64,000 nt of DNA from Blastomyces gilchristii SLH14081 (lineage: Eukaryota > Ascomycota > Eurotiomycetes > Onygenales > Ajellomycetaceae): positions 2,666,525-2,730,524 of the forward strand of contig NW_003101682.1 in NCBI RefSeq assembly GCF_000003855.2, read 5' to 3'. This document shows, piece after piece, positions 47,010 to 60,681 of this stretch; positions within the stretch are counted from its first letter, which is position 1; every line of letters begins with the position of its first letter. The position numbers and the translations under genes are program-made. The notes under the pieces are model-generated. The model saw only the letters and a list, made by a program, of their open reading frames with translations. It had not been told where the DNA came from and ran no database searches.

Positions 47010-49524
47010 TATTATTATTATTATTATTCTTCAATTATAGATGTATGCAGTCAGAGACTATGACATTTATCTGAAAACTTCTAGTTCTCAGAGTTTTTCT
47101 AATATCTATAAAGTTAACTATTATACATTTATTAATTTCAGATATATAAAATCAGAAAATTTCAGCTTATAATATAAAAAGTCTTTACAAATTGCAGTAT
47201 TTTAACACCTTCTGATACTTTGAAATCATTTGAAAATATCATGACAAAGGAAAAGAGAACACAGTCTTAAAGATAGACACATTAAATAAGTAGATAGAAA
47301 AGAACAGAAAAGAAAAAGTAAAGTAAAGAGAGACTATAACAAAATAAAATTATTAAAAGATAGTGTATAGATGTTTTAACAGACTATATCTGATTAATTT
47401 TCACCTCTTCATATTCAGATATTTCTGAATTCAGTCATTTTCTTATAGCTGCTTAAGTTTCTGATAGAAAGTCTATTAAGTATTTAATCTCTGTCTCAGT
47501 TGAGAATAAGAATCTCATATTTAATTGATTTAAATCATACTTCTCTTTCAATCTAGCTCTGAGACTATTGAATAATGCACAATTAAACTGATCACTGAGA
47601 CTATGAATTTCACATTTGATCTCATTTAATCTGGTCTCATACATTTCTTGGTGTAAATCCTGCTGAGACTAGTCATTAAAAAAACATGCAAAGTGACTAT
47701 ATATCAGATCTCAAAATGAGACCATGACTTAGAAAAAATAAGAAAGTGATTTTATTTGATTTCATTTAATCTCATTCTTGACATAAAGTTACTCTTTGTA
47801 AACATTTTAAGGTTTTTTTTAGACTATTTTCAATTTTTTAAAAAGTAATACTTTTTGGTAATACTCAAATGAGATTTAAAGTCATTTAAAGCAATAAAAA
47901 TAATTTAAATTGAGAAGTGAAAATCATGATCTTATTTAAAAAATGTGATAAGAGTAGACAGTAAGTCTCACTGAGACAGTATGCAACTACTATCTAATCT
48001 TAAAACTGTGTAATAAGATCAGTCAAATTGAAAATGAAATCATTAAATATTCTGATCCTGGTCTCAGACACGGTCACACGGTCAGTCTATGCACAATGCA
48101 TTATAATATACTCAGAATTTTCATTTGCATTGCATAATGAGCATTCTGTTGAATCAAATCTATTATTAAATCTTTGTATATAAGATTTGAAATAATCATG
48201 TTCTAGTTTCAGCTGAATTATAGATAAGAATATTTTCTTTTTACATTTAATTGCATAAGATTTTCACTTGAGTTTTGTTTCAAATCTTGAATAATGTATA
48301 CTCTTCTTTTATTTCTGTCAGCTTTCATTTCACTTGTTTAAATAAGAGTTTTTTATCTTTCTCTTTATAAAAGATCAGAACACTATTTTTTGAATAAATC
48401 TGCTTAATTCTGAACTCTTTTTTATAGCTGAATCAGCCAATTCATTGCTATAAATATTCATATACACAGAAACTTAGTGTAGATGAATTATCAGTTTTGA
48501 TATTCTTCTCTTTTAAATTTTCAAAACAGAATTAAAATCAGTTTAATATTCATTTGATCATTATGAATCTGGCTACTTTTAAGTCTTTTTAAAGCAGCTT
48601 GACTATCAGAGAATATTTATATCTCTTTCAAACTATTTTCTCTTTTATAAGATTTTATTTCAATGAGTTTGAAAGCTTTCACTATTGCAAATATTTCAGC
48701 ATCAAAGACTTTAGATTCACAGCCTAAATTTCAGAAATCTGAGATAAAATTGATAGTATCTTCAGTATAATCAATGTCTGCATCTAATCTGTTCAAATTG
48801 TTATTTTTAGAGTCATCTGAGTAAATCAGAATAGAGTCTTTTATATTGCTTATAGAGATCTTCTTCAAATACTGTTTATATTCTCTCTCTTTAGATAGTT
48901 CACTTATTTACAAGTCTATAAGAGATTCAAGATTTTCTCTCCAGAGAGATATATTCTCATGATCAACTTTTTCAACATTTAATGAAGAAAATTGATTTTT
49001 AATCAGTGAACATAGTCTGTATAGTTGAGAGAGTATTTTCTTTGAAGAATTATTTTCATTTCAATCAAGAAATCATGTTTGTTAATCAGCCTTGTTAACT
49101 AAATCTATTGAATACTTAAAAGTTTATTCAATCAGTTTATCTGCTCTTACTGCTCTTCTGCATTCTGAATTTCATAAGAAATAATATGCATTGAAGTCTT
49201 CTGTAATTATAGAGTTTTTTAAGAGAGTTATATTCAAAAATTCTCTATTAATTATTCAGATATTGTTATTTTCTTTCAATAACTTTTCATTATAGATATT
49301 TATAAGTTATATAGTATTAAACTCTTTCTCTTTATCTATAATATCACTCACTAGAATATTAGAGTCAGATATAATATTAAATCTCAGATTAAATTAATAT
49401 CTTGATCTTTTTCTCTCATAAATCACTACTCTTAATTTTATCTCAGATTTTTCAGATAGAAAGCAGTAATAGCTTGAATAAGAAATAATGTACTTTTACT
49501 CAGCATCAAAGTTTGCTTCTTATA
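47010..49524 (-). mobile_element. LINE L3, 3' part (continues at 61,985)
   Basis: It begins with the AAT tail (ATT run at 47,010-47,028) and proceeds through the 3' UTR, C-terminal cluster and RNase H. At about 49,080 it jumps to the endonuclease region, missing ~2.2 kb that L1 has at 14,840-17,040 (RT deleted). It holds MITE M3 and is interrupted at 49,525 by gypsy A4. The remainder of the element resumes at 61,985. Confidence 0.8.
47584..48089. mobile_element. hAT-type MITE M3 (506 bp)
   Basis: The ends are TAAACTGATC... and ...GGTCAGTCTA, with the exact 8-bp duplication TGCACAAT (47576-47583 and 48090-48097) inside LINE L3. Confidence 0.85.
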
Positions 49525-49689
49525 TGATTTAAAGGTTGCTTAAGTCAGCATACAATTACAGGCGTACGCGGGCTTCTTATATACATTATACTAAATTAAT
49601 TAGTAGCTGCTATAACCTCTTTACATTTGTAAGTATGTTTAGAAGCAGCTGTGTTATTATTCAGCAGTTATATATTCTTTCAAATCACA
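49525..49689 (-). repeat. 3' LTR of gypsy A4 (165 bp)
   Basis: Same LTR as elsewhere but here largely mutated (agcagctgtgttattattcagc in place of the GCGGCCGC segment). A few CpGs remain near 49,563. Confidence 0.8.
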
Positions 49690-50024
49690 TTCTCTCTCAT
49701 CAGATTCAGTCACACTTATATAACTATAATATAAGCTCTAGCTTCATGCAGATTAGCATGCTGCTAGTGTTTGTAATTGTATAGTCTATTTCTGATTTAG
49801 CTAGTATTCTGCTTACACTTTTACAAACAAACTTTCACTACATTACACTCTTATTCACTAACTTTTCTCATTCTTCAATCATTTTCTTCATTATTATCAT
49901 TATTAAATGTTATTATCTGGTAAAGATTTCTGCTCTCTCTTTTATCACATTCTTTTCAATCTGTTTATTTATTATATTATACATATTTCTGGTGATAACT
50001 CTTCATTCTCATAATAAGTGTTAT

Positions 50025-50342
50025 TGTGGCGGGCTGCGCCTGATCAATTATATAGACTATTCTGTTACACTTCACAGATTTCTACCACTCCGATTCTCGG
50101 TCGCCGATTCTCAGCTGAAAATCTACAGAATTTCTATTCTTCCGCTCTGAAGCTTCACTGTGTATGAAAACCTCTATTCTTTCACCCTGAAGTTTCATCA
50201 TGTATATCACTGTGTATATGTATAAATATTCACTCTGATTACTGATTCTCACACTTTCTCTTTCTTTTCTTCTCTAACATTTTTCTCTTTATTATATAAG
50301 ATCTATATATTATACTGATCTATTCAGTGTAGGCCTCTTACA
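50025..50342 (+). repeat. 5' LTR of gypsy C1 (318 bp)
   Basis: It starts TGTGGCGGGCTGCGCC and ends CTCTTACA. It is 40 bp longer than the 3' LTR because of a duplicated internal segment (ctctattctttcac). The outer ~90 bp retain CpG and GG/CC that the 3' LTR has lost. Confidence 0.9.
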
Positions 50343-51259
50343 CTAGAAAAACATTCATCATCTTCTTATTAGAAATGATTACTTACTGAGATATCTGAAC
50401 ATATAACAACATATAAGAAACAGAGAAACAGTTAAATAGTTAAATAAACACTGAGTTCTCAGATAGAAGCTTACTCATCAGTCACTCAGACTCTGTAACA
50501 AGATCTTATAAAGAGAGTAAGATTTTATAAAGAGAATATCAGTGAAAGACTTAAGAGTTCTGACATCACAGATGTATAAGATATTTATATAATTACACTT
50601 CTTTCAATTTCACAGATATCACATATTCAATGATTGATATAATCATGTTTAACAATAATATAAGAGAACTCTCAAACATAAGCATAGATACAATGTCACA
50701 GTGACTCTGAGCAATGTTGAAATTATAACAGCAACAGATAGCTGATATGCATGTGACTTAACAACATCAATACAAGAAAATTCAATAATTATCTTGACTA
50801 GAAATCTCTGCACAGATAATTTCAACACTGACAGAATTAAATATAGACATAATACAGATACTGAAGAAATGCCTAGATATCTCTGTATATTTCAACACTT
50901 TTGATCTCACTCTCTACTCATCACGAAGATTGAAAATGCTTATGAAACTAAGTATAGATGAAGACATCATCAGTTCACTAATCAATCAAGATTAGTATAT
51001 CAATGAATGATTGAGAGATCACATAAAACAGAAGTTTCATTCATGAATAAAAGCATGTGAATCAGTGTTATGAATATCTGACAATATCATCAAATGTCTT
51101 GATATTCTGTTCTGAGACACTGTTATATAATAGAAAGTATTAGATTAATTACAGAGTATCTGACAGAGAAACACTTCTCTTATAACATTCATCTCTGACT
51201 TTGACACTAAGATTCTAGAAGTAGGTGATCAATCTTGAAAGAACTGAATAAAGATTAGT

Positions 51260-54200
51260 ATGCTTAAGAAGACATTAACTTTCAAACTCTTACAGACTCT
51301 TATAAGCATAGATGAAGATCAGACTTATGAAGGTTTCTGTATACAACTTCAGACATTGAATGATCATCTTATCAAGCTCAAGAGTATACAGAATAGTGAT
51401 AGAAGACATTACACTTCAGTCACTTATATATCTATACTGAAGAATGACAATGCAGATGCCATGAATTAAGTGAACTTAAATGTCTATATATAAGCAAGAA
51501 TCTTTATTATCTGAACAGACTTCTGAGTTTCTGAGATCACTTCTGAAGAAGTCACTAATCAATATTAATGAGAAGTGTGTATTAACTGTAACTGATCAGA
51601 ATATATTACTTTCAACTGCTGATTAATCTACATGCCTTCTCACTTAAAGAATAAATCAATGCCTGTCTGCATCAATCACATTGTATTGAAGAAAGATTCA
51701 GAAGATAACTATGAGAAGGTCTTGATGAAACAGAGAAAAGATTAGCTTCTATTCAAATTTACAAATAGAAGCTTGAAGAGGTCAGATAATAACAATTTGA
51801 AGAGAAAATAACAATGAATATAATTCATATATCTACTGTGATTGATAATATGTATAATATGAAAGTCATAATAGACAGTGGTCTATGTTATTATACAATG
51901 ATTAAATCTTCAGTCATAAGATATTACAATCTTCAGTATATTCTCTTATCAAAATCCTGACTTCTCACAGAATTTAATGACTCAAAAGACATTTATACCT
52001 GTTATATGATGAAGTTGAACATAGATGTCAGAGAATAGCAACATGAAGATGTCTATGCATATGAAGTTGATAATCTCAATTATAATCTTATATTAGAACT
52101 TGTCTAGTTATCTGAACAAGGCATCTTATTGAATACTTAAAACAGAAGCTTAATATTCTCTAACAATGATAGAGTTTATAAAGATGACATTTATAAGACT
52201 ATGAATCTGACATAGATCTCTGTCAATATCTATGAAATACTCTGAAAAAGAAGTTGCTGAAAAGATCACTGATAGCAGAATTATGTAACAATCTATTCTG
52301 TCAGTCTGACTGATATTAAGAAAGCTTTAGAGAAGTTATTCTATATTATAATAACAGATTTTCATATAAAACTCTCTTAATAATATCACAAATACTTAGA
52401 TATCTTCTGATAAAATAATATTATAAATATATTTCTCTTACAAGACTCAGAAGTAGATCACAGTATCAAGTTAGAAAAGAAGAATGATAAGAATCTCAAG
52501 TTATTATAAGACTCTCTTTATAATATATCTTGAGATGAACTTCTTCTTCTTCAGAAGACACTTAATGATCTGTTGAATAAGAAATTCATATATGTTAGTA
52601 ACTCTTTCACTGCAGCTTCTATTCTCTTTGCAAAGAAATCAGGTGAAGAACTCTGATTCTGTGTGAATCATTAAGCATTGAATAGATTAATCAAGAAGAA
52701 ATGCTATTCTTTATCTCTTATTAATGAAATTCTAGCTTGTATTGAATAAGCTCAATGATTTACAAAACTAGATATCATCACTGTGTTTTATAAAATTCAT
52801 ATCACTGAAGAAGATGAATAACTTATAGTATTCTGAATATATTATAATCTCTTTGAATGAATAGTTATACTCTTTAAACTGATCAATACTCTCAGTACAT
52901 TTCAGAAGTATATCAACTGAGTACTTCAGAATTTTCTTGATAAATTTGTATCTATATATCTTAATGACATTCTCATCTTTACTGATAAGTTCAGAAAAGA
53001 ATATCAAGAACACATGTGAAGAGTATTATAATAATTATGAGAAGCAGAACTATCAATAGATATTAATAAGTATGACTTTGAAGTCAAGAGTACTAAATAT
53101 CTAGATTTTATCATAGAAGCTGGTAAGAGAATTCAAATGAATTCTGAGAAAGTCTTCACCATTCTTGAATAAGAAGCTTTATATACTATGAAAGATGTAT
53201 AAAGCTTCATCAGATTTACTAACTTCTATCAGTGATTTATATGAAACTTCTCAGATATTATAAGATCACTTATAGAACTCATCAGAAAGAACTCAGTATT
53301 TCAGTGATCAGTGAACACTGAAGCTGCATTTACACAGATAAAGAAGATATTCATTAACATCTCTCTGCTAATAACATTTAACTCTGATTATAAAATAGTT
53401 ATTAAAGCTGACTTCTCTGACTATGTTACAGAGAAAGCTATATTATAATATAATAATAAATATATCTTACAATCATACATTTTCATGTTTAAGAAACTGA
53501 GTCCTGCTGAATACAACTATGAGATCTATGATAAGAAACTTCTTATAATTGTACACTATTTAGAAGAATAAGACTCTGAACTTCAAAGTGTCTCTGAATT
53601 TGAGATAATTACAGATTATAAGAATCTCAAGCACTTTACAATAATCTATAAACTCACTGAGTGATAGATATGATGATCTGAGTTCTTAAGCTGCTTTTAT
53701 TTTATAATACACTACTGATCTGACAGTAAGAACTTGATGACAGATGCTCTCTTATAATAAGAGTAAGATATATCTTTCAATATAACAGACACTCATTGAA
53801 TGAACTGAGAGTACTGACTCTTAAATCTGAAGATATTGATTAATCAAGATAGAATAACTCATGACACTATATGTACTTCTCTGATTAGAACACTCTCTCT
53901 TTGAACTGATACTGATACTGATATTTTCACTTCTTCTACACTGAATAAACTGTGATATACAGCAGCTCAGACTGATGAACTTCTTCAGACTCTTACTGAA
54001 GTAGTATATCAAGAAGCACTCTGATTTCTTTCAGAACTATGTATAAGAACTGATATCTCAGAATGTTTAATCAATAATAATAACACTCTACAATTTCACG
54101 AACAATGTTGAGTCTCTCACTTTGAACTCTTACACACTCAGATAATACAAGAAATACATGATTTATATATAACTGATTACTCAGATTATAAACAATTATA

Positions 54201-56430
54201 CTGAATAATCTTTTAAAAGTTCTACTAATCTGAGATATTAAACAGCATCAGATATTTTATTTATAACTGTAATTATTATTCTATCATCATCTTATAAAAG
54301 AACTGTAGAAAAGATCTACTGAAATCACTCAATATCTCTGATAGAATCTAATAAGATATAGTAATTAACTTTACTATTGATTTCTTTGAGAGTAAGAGTT
54401 GTAAGAATATTCTGATCATTATAAACTGATTAAGTTTATTATTATTATTATTATTCTTCAATTATAGATGTATGCAGTCAGAGACTATAACATCTATCTG
54501 AGAACTAAAAGTTCTCAGAGTTTTTCCTATATCTATAAAGTTAACTATTATATATTCATCAATTTCAGATATGTAAAATCAGAAAATTCCAGCTCAGAAT
54601 ACAAAAACTGTTTATAAATTAAAGTATTTTAACATCTTCTGATACTTTGAAATTATTTGACAATATCATGATAAAAGAAAAGAGAACACAGTCTTAAAGA
54701 TAGATCTACAGAACAAGATCTCTGCAGTTTACATCTTAAGCTATATACATATTTTAACACTCTATAAAATTGACTGCTGTCTCTGTTCTCTCAGACCTGC
54801 TTCAGAGATTATCATTTCCTCTAAAGAGTCATCACTCAGCTAGCTTCTGTAACTAGCTTACTCATAAGTGAGATTCTCACTAAGAATAACATCAGAGCTA
54901 CTCAATTCTAGTTAAGTCTCTAATCTTTCAGCTGTTAATCTCAGTATTTTAGTTTATCAATTGACTATCACAGTCTTACTTACACTAATCATCTATTAAG
55001 AGTGTCTAGATCTTATCTCATCTAGATTCTTGCTAGGCCTGAGGTGTTCTAATCAGATAGTTTTTAAATATCAATTTCTCAGAAGTGAGTGTCTAGAGTG
55101 AGAGAGATGAGACCTGATCAGTTAAGCTTAATAATGATTCACTATTCTGCAGACACTCTAGACCTCAATCACTCTAGTACTGATCTAACTTGAAGTGTCT
55201 GAGAAGCTGTTAACTCTAAGATCAGTGAGAATTAATGTCTGAGAACTTCTGAGATGAACATCTTAAGCTTGATAATGATTCACTATAGTGCACTCAGAGA
55301 CTTTCAGTACTGTTTTCTAACTTAACAGTGAAAGCTGTGATTAAGATGACTCTCACAGAGTTCGAACCTGCCTTCTCTTGACATTCATTCCCCGGGGGGA
55401 AGGCCGCTAATTGAGGCTTCATAGTAGTGTAGTTGACCACTACGCCACCGGGCCTAAACTGATTAAGTAAAGATATAATATTGAAATCTTATAATAAGAT
55501 AAATACTGAATAAGTTACTGAAGCTTTTCTAAGAAGTTCATTCTATTAAATATATAAATTACTGAGATCTATAGTATCAGATCAGAGCTGTTAATTTATA
55601 AGCACTCTCTGAATAAGAATCTGTCAAGTTCTTAAGATTATACACTGTTTGTTAACTATCTATCATTCTGAGACTGATGATGTATTAGAACAGATAATTC
55701 AGATTGTAAAGAATTATCTTTATAAGTTCTGTAATCACTTATAAGATGATTAGTATAATCTTCTTCTACATATTGAAGTCACTATCAATGACTGAGATGC
55801 TGTTTCAACAGATGTAAGTCTGTTCTTTCTTATATATAAATATTACATCAAAGTACTGAATCTTCTAGAGATTATACATTTCACACTAAATCTCTGCAGT
55901 TCAATTCAGATCACTGATAATATAGTAATAAAACTCTGAGATGCCTGTGATCGAGTAGAAGCCTTTATAGTGAGTGTTAAACAGAATTAAGAAGATTGAA
56001 TCAATATTTACTGAGATCTTACTAAGTAATATAAGATAGAAGATCTGATATGATTAAATCTTAAGAATATATAGATCATATATTCATCTCATACACTGAA
56101 TTACTACTATACAAAGTATAAAGTGATAGAAATTCTAGACAGTTATAACTACTGTCTTGACATATTATCAGAGATTTATAATGTCTTTCATACAAGCTTA
56201 CTTTATCATATTATCACTGATTCATTCTCTTCTCAACTGACTTTCAACTGACAGTCATCAGAGATCATAGAAGAAGATAATAAACTTGAATGAGAGATTG
56301 AAGATATTCTTAATAAGAGACTCTGCAGCTACAGCTGATAATATCTTATAAAATAAGTCAGCTATAATCACTCAATCTGAACTCTGAGTTCCACATTATC
56401 TGAGACTGCAGCCCTTGACTGATGAGAGCT
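51260..56430 (+). pseudogene. Gag-pol of gypsy C1, degenerate
   Basis: Gag: 51260-51469 (TFKLLQTLISIDEDQTYEGF) and a zinc knuckle near 51,583-51,630 with His changed to Tyr. Protease: IIDSG at about 51,860-51,890. RT: 52,600-53,030 (LPLINE-type block as LSLINEILACIE, palm YLNDILIFTD). RNase H: 53,395-53,620 (KADFSDYV, YEIYDKKLL, ITDYKNL). Integrase: 54,060-54,423 resuming at 55,469. Chromodomain: about 56,270-56,430 (EIEDIL ... YLIK ... ETAALD), which in chromoviruses targets integration to heterochromatin. Catalytic Asp-to-Asn and Trp-to-stop changes make it inactive. Confidence 0.75.
54436..55455 (-). mobile_element. Long tRNA-headed SINE (family 1, 1,020 bp) with LINE 3' tail
   Basis: Flanked by the exact 13-bp duplication AAACTGATTAAGT (54423-54435 and 55456-55468). 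On the minus strand the 5' end has an A box TGGCGTAGTGGTC (55,435-55,447) and a B box GGTTCGAACTC (55,358-55,368), spaced as in a pol III tRNA promoter. A ~650-bp body without clear coding follows, then ~269 bp (54,436-54,704) matching the resident LINE's 3' UTR and AAT tail. It probably used the LINE's machinery. Confidence 0.85.
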
Positions 56431-56461
56431 ACATATGATTAAGAAAAGAAGAGAAGATTAA

Positions 56462-56739
56462 TGTGATGAGCTGTGCTTGATTAATTATATAAACTATTCT
56501 GTTACACTTCACAGATTTCTACTGCTCTGATTCTCAGTCACTGATTCTTAGCTGAAAACCTACAGAATTTCTATTCTTTCACTCTGAAGTTTCACTGTGT
56601 ACATCACTGCACACATGTATAAATATTCACTTCAATCACTGATTCTCACACTTTCTCTTTCTTTCCTTCTCTAATGTTTTTCTCTTTGTTATATAAGACC
56701 TATATATTATACCGATCTATTCGGCGTAGGCCTCTTACA
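56462..56739 (+). repeat. 3' LTR of gypsy C1 (278 bp)
   Basis: It starts TGTGATGAGCTGTGCT and ends CTCTTACA. Differences from the 5' LTR are nearly all C-to-T or G-to-A, plus the missing 40-bp duplication. Confidence 0.9.
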
Positions 56740-56994
56740 GTTATTATAGTGCTTATATCAGACAGTTTATTAGCACTAAGTGTAATGTATTGTAAAATGT
56801 AATCAGAACATATTTTTCTTTTAATAATTATCAGAATGTTTTATCATGAATAATACATCTTCTTTATCTTTTTATACATTCTTAACTCTTTTCTTCTCAG
56901 TAGTTATCTGATTGTGTTCTCTAGCATAATTTTATATAAATGCAGATACTGATATATTTGTTTTTATTTATATAGAATTTTCACATGTTAACAG

Positions 56995-57369
56995 TCTCAG
57001 TGACTGAATGATTAATGCGGCCATCTGATAATGCCTTGGCATGAGAAATCAAGACATGTAGATTTGAAACCTGCAGAGAATACATTAAATCTGAAACTTA
57101 AGCATCTCAGGTTTCTAATAAATACAGAGATGTATAAATTACTTCAATGAATCACTCTATGTTTCTGAGCTGAGAAGTTATTATTATATGTATTTAATTA
57201 TCACTTCTTTGTATTTTTCTATATTCTTGTTATCTTGACATGATCTCAATATCTGTATTTTCTTCTGTATAACTAACATTTAACCTGTATTTAACATCAC
57301 ACAAGAACTGATTATAAGCTCCGCTTGCATATGAGTATAATGAAAGAATAATAATAATAATAATAATAA
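56995..57369 (+). mobile_element. tRNA-derived SINE, family 2, copy S3 (375 bp)
   Basis: Exact 15-bp duplication TTCACATGTTAACAG at 56980-56994 and 57370-57384. The head is TCTCAGTGACTGAATGATTAATGC, with a B box GATTTGAAACCTGC at 57,061-57,074 and an AAT tail at 57,346-57,369. Inserted in the 3' segment of gypsy A4. Confidence 0.9.
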
Positions 57370-57431
57370 TTCACATGTTAACAGATCTGCATCTGCTGAT
57401 AATAATGAACTCAATATTGAATCATTAATTG

Positions 57432-58801
57432 AGAACTTGAAGTATATAATAATGAAGAAATTGTCTGTGTTATATATAACTGAGTCTTCTGCATTTCTCT
57501 CTACTCTCTCTATTTCTTTCTCTACTACTTCTTCTTAATCTTCTACACTTATCTCTGCATCTGATTCTCTCACTCTTACTATCTCTGCTCTTACTACTTC
57601 TGTTTCTACTACTTCTATCTCTGCTATCTTTGTTCTCTCTGTCTCTGTCACTTCTGCTGCTGTTATCAGCTCTTCTTATTTCAAGAAGATATTGCATAGA
57701 CTTGATAAATCTCATTTTTCAGTTTGTACACTCTCACTCTTTTTATCAATCTCTAGAATAATTTATTATATAAAGACTGTGTATGACACAACTATCTGAA
57801 GCTTGATTATAAACACTGATTATTACATTTATTTTAAATATTTATAATGAGATACTTATGTATTTATACTGAAGAATCACTCTTCTTCTCAATAGTGTTA
57901 AAATTATAAGTCTTTTTCTTTCATCTTTTCTTTCTGACACTGATTTTTCTGTTTTTAGAGGAAATTGTTATGAGTTTTATTATGCATGAAGTTATGATAT
58001 TCACAGATGTCAAGAAACTTTTTATAACTTTTAAATTTAATATTACAGATATAATTACTCTGACAAATTTCTTTGAAATGATAGACTTATATCAGTCTAT
58101 TCTGTGATGTCTGTTTTTTAACTTTGTTATACAGGTAAAAGATATCTGTGTTTTCAGAAATGAGAACACAGATATTATACTCTTTTACACTCATAGACAT
58201 GAGACTTGTATATCTTATCTAAGATGTTATTATGAGAATAATCTGTTTACACACTGCATTCTTCTCTCTATATTCTCTCATGTCTCTCTCTCTCTTTCTG
58301 AGAAGTCTTATGCATGTTATAATTACACATACAATTCTAAGATGAGTGAGTGTTCATTCAGTAATTGTTTTTCCTGTTTTTCTCATTTTTATATACTAAT
58401 GATTTCTAGTTGCTCCGGCATCAGAGATTATTTTAATTTTCAAAGATGATAACACTGCTGAGACTATCTTCTCTTACTCTCAAGCTTCTTCTATCATTTT
58501 CTCCCTCTTCTCTGTGAAGACGATTGTGTGTATACTGAGTTATAAGTGTTTAGTTCTGAGTAACTTCTGCTGTCATTCATCTAATCTGTCTGCACTCTCT
58601 TCTTCTTTTATTTCTCTCATCTCTGCTTTCTCTGCTCTGACTTCTGATTCTGTGAGTTCTGTGCTCTTCTTCAATTTTTCTACACACATATATACACATT
58701 TCTATATTAGTATTTCAGTCAATCTTGTAATAAATGACATTAATGTTGTATACAGAGCAGTAGAGAAATCAGAGACATGTACAGTATTGTTGAGAGAGTG
58801 A
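57432..58801 (+). pseudogene. Plus-strand Cys-rich frame antisense to gypsy A4 (ORF-X copy 2)
   Basis: Counterpart of 35,118-36,449. Readable pieces: a Ser/Thr-rich start (57,470-57,660), YFKKILHRLDKSHF, KDICVFRNENTDIILFYT, the Cys block (C...SEKSY...SKMSEC, some Cys now Tyr), then DISVNLVINDINVVYRAVEKSETCTVLLRE ending at about 58,800. At the codons where copy 1 reads TAA/CAA this copy reads AGA/TGA, compatible with ancestral Arg codons. At least one single-base indel (near 57,912) shifts the middle part. Confidence 0.45.
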
Positions 58802-59042
58802 CTTGCAGCTCTTAAGTCTCTTACAAGTTACAGACCTTGAGTTTTGAAATTTGCTTTGTTTTCAGTGTTTTTTACAGGTGATGTGGTGTTGGAAATGAAT
58901 AAAACATGTAGCATATGAAAATGAATAAGGTGTGTATAATAACATTTGTCTTTTTACAGCTGATTCTTATGATTGATAATTAATTCATTATTTCTTTTCT
59001 TTTCTTACACTTTTTCTTTGTCTGCTAGTTACTACTCTTATG

Positions 59043-59548
59043 TAGACTGACCGCTGAGATCATGAATTTTACATTTGATCTCATTTGATCTGATCTCATA
59101 CATTTCTTGGCATGAATCCCACTGGGACTAATCATTAAAAAAACATGTAAAGTGACTATATATCAGATCTCAAAATGGAATCATGACTTAGAAAAAATAA
59201 GAAAGTGATTTCATTTGATCTCATTTAGTCTCATTCTTGATATAAAGTTACTATTTTTAGACATTTTAAGGGTTTTTTTAGACTTTTTTTAATTTTTTAA
59301 AAAGTAACACTTTTTGATAACACTCAAATGAGATTTAAAGTCATTTAAAGCAATAAAAATAATTTAAATTGAGAAGTGGAAATCATGGTTTCATTTGAAA
59401 AATATGATAAGAGTAGACAGTAAGTCTCACTGAGACAGTATGAAACTACTATCTAATCTTAAAACAGTGTAATGGGATCAGTTAAATTGATAATGAGACT
59501 ATCAAATATTCTGGTTCTAGTCTCAGACACGGTCACATAATCAGTCTA
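59043..59548. mobile_element. hAT-type MITE M4 (506 bp)
   Basis: The ends are TAGACTGACC... and ...AATCAGTCTA, with the exact 8-bp duplication CTCTTATG (59035-59042 and 59549-59556). The empty site is visible in A3 near 36,680. Confidence 0.9.
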
Positions 59549-60681
59549 CTCTTATGCAACCTCTATATAATACAGTGTTCAGTGACTAGATTCAGCAGCT
59601 TTCATCTTTTATGATTCTGTCTTGTGTATTATACTGTCTCTCTTCACTCACTCAGACTACTACAGTGAATAGCTCATTAAAACTAATCTTATCTGATCTC
59701 TGAGTATTTTCAGAGATTGAGATGACTTAGTCTCACATGTCTGTGAATGTTTCAGATACTTCATTCTCTGTTATCTTCATAATTAAATTGATGTAAACAG
59801 TTGAATTCAACTGTGAATTTCTTTTTCTTCTGTAATCTGACTCATGTGTAAGTCTGCTACTCTGAGACTGCTCTTTACTGTGTTACACCTACTGTCTGTG
59901 ATATGATATTATACAGCTGGCTACAGTCTCATTACTTATTGAAGTGTGATATTCATCTGATTTCTTCATTACTTCTTATTCTTTTCTTATAATTATGAAA
60001 AGATCAGAATAAGTGAGATTATCTGATTTATAAGTATCTATAATTTCTCTTACTTCACAAGACTTTTCAATTATAAGTCTCTTCTTTTTCAATGCTGATG
60101 ATAGTACTGCAGATGATTATAATCTGTTTAAGTCTTACATCTTCATCTCTATAAGATGTGAATCATTTATTAAGTTGTATAAGATCTGTCTCTCTGATTC
60201 TTTCAATGCATATATTCTCAGAGAATGTGATTTGAGTATTTTGTAGAGCTTAAATCATCTAGATTGAAACTTCTCAGAACTCTCATTGTATATGAGAACT
60301 CACATTCTTATCTTGAGACTTGATTTCTTAACTAGTGAGTCTTGTATTCTTTTTAATTGAATTACTCAGTTCAGAAGTAACTTATTAGCTTTTACATGTG
60401 CATGACTGATCTCTTTCAATCTTAGTTCTGCATCTGTGACTGCTGTATTCATGGCTGCTATATCTGTAACTGTTATTCTCTCTCTCATCTTTTCTGAAGC
60501 ATTCTTTGAGATGCGCGGATGCAATTCATATAACAGATAGAATGATGAATGCTTGAAAACTGCATGGTGCTGAATTCGCGTGGCTAATAGTGCCTGTCCG
60601 AGATATTCATCTCATAATCTCATAGGCTTGCTCACTAGATATTTCATCAGCATGTTGCCTAGAATTTCATTCAAGCATTTC

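Larger units (their letters stand above)
50025..56739 (+). mobile_element. Chromodomain Ty3/gypsy family C, complete copy C1
   Basis: The LTRs are 50025-50342 and 56462-56739 (TGTG...TTACA), with the exact 5-bp target duplication GTTAT at 50020-50024 and 56740-56744. The uninterrupted target is visible in A3 at 34,808-34,830. The polypurine tract AAGAAAAGAAGAGAAGATTAA directly precedes the 3' LTR. Gag, protease, RT, RNase H, integrase and chromodomain follow in order. A SINE interrupts integrase (54436-55455). All frames carry stops. Confidence 0.9.

Noticed and set aside
55350..55455. Candidate stand-alone tRNA gene
   Set aside because: A and B boxes are present, but there is no tRNA cloverleaf closing, and the segment is the 5' end of a 1,020-bp insert with a 13-bp target duplication, hence a SINE head.
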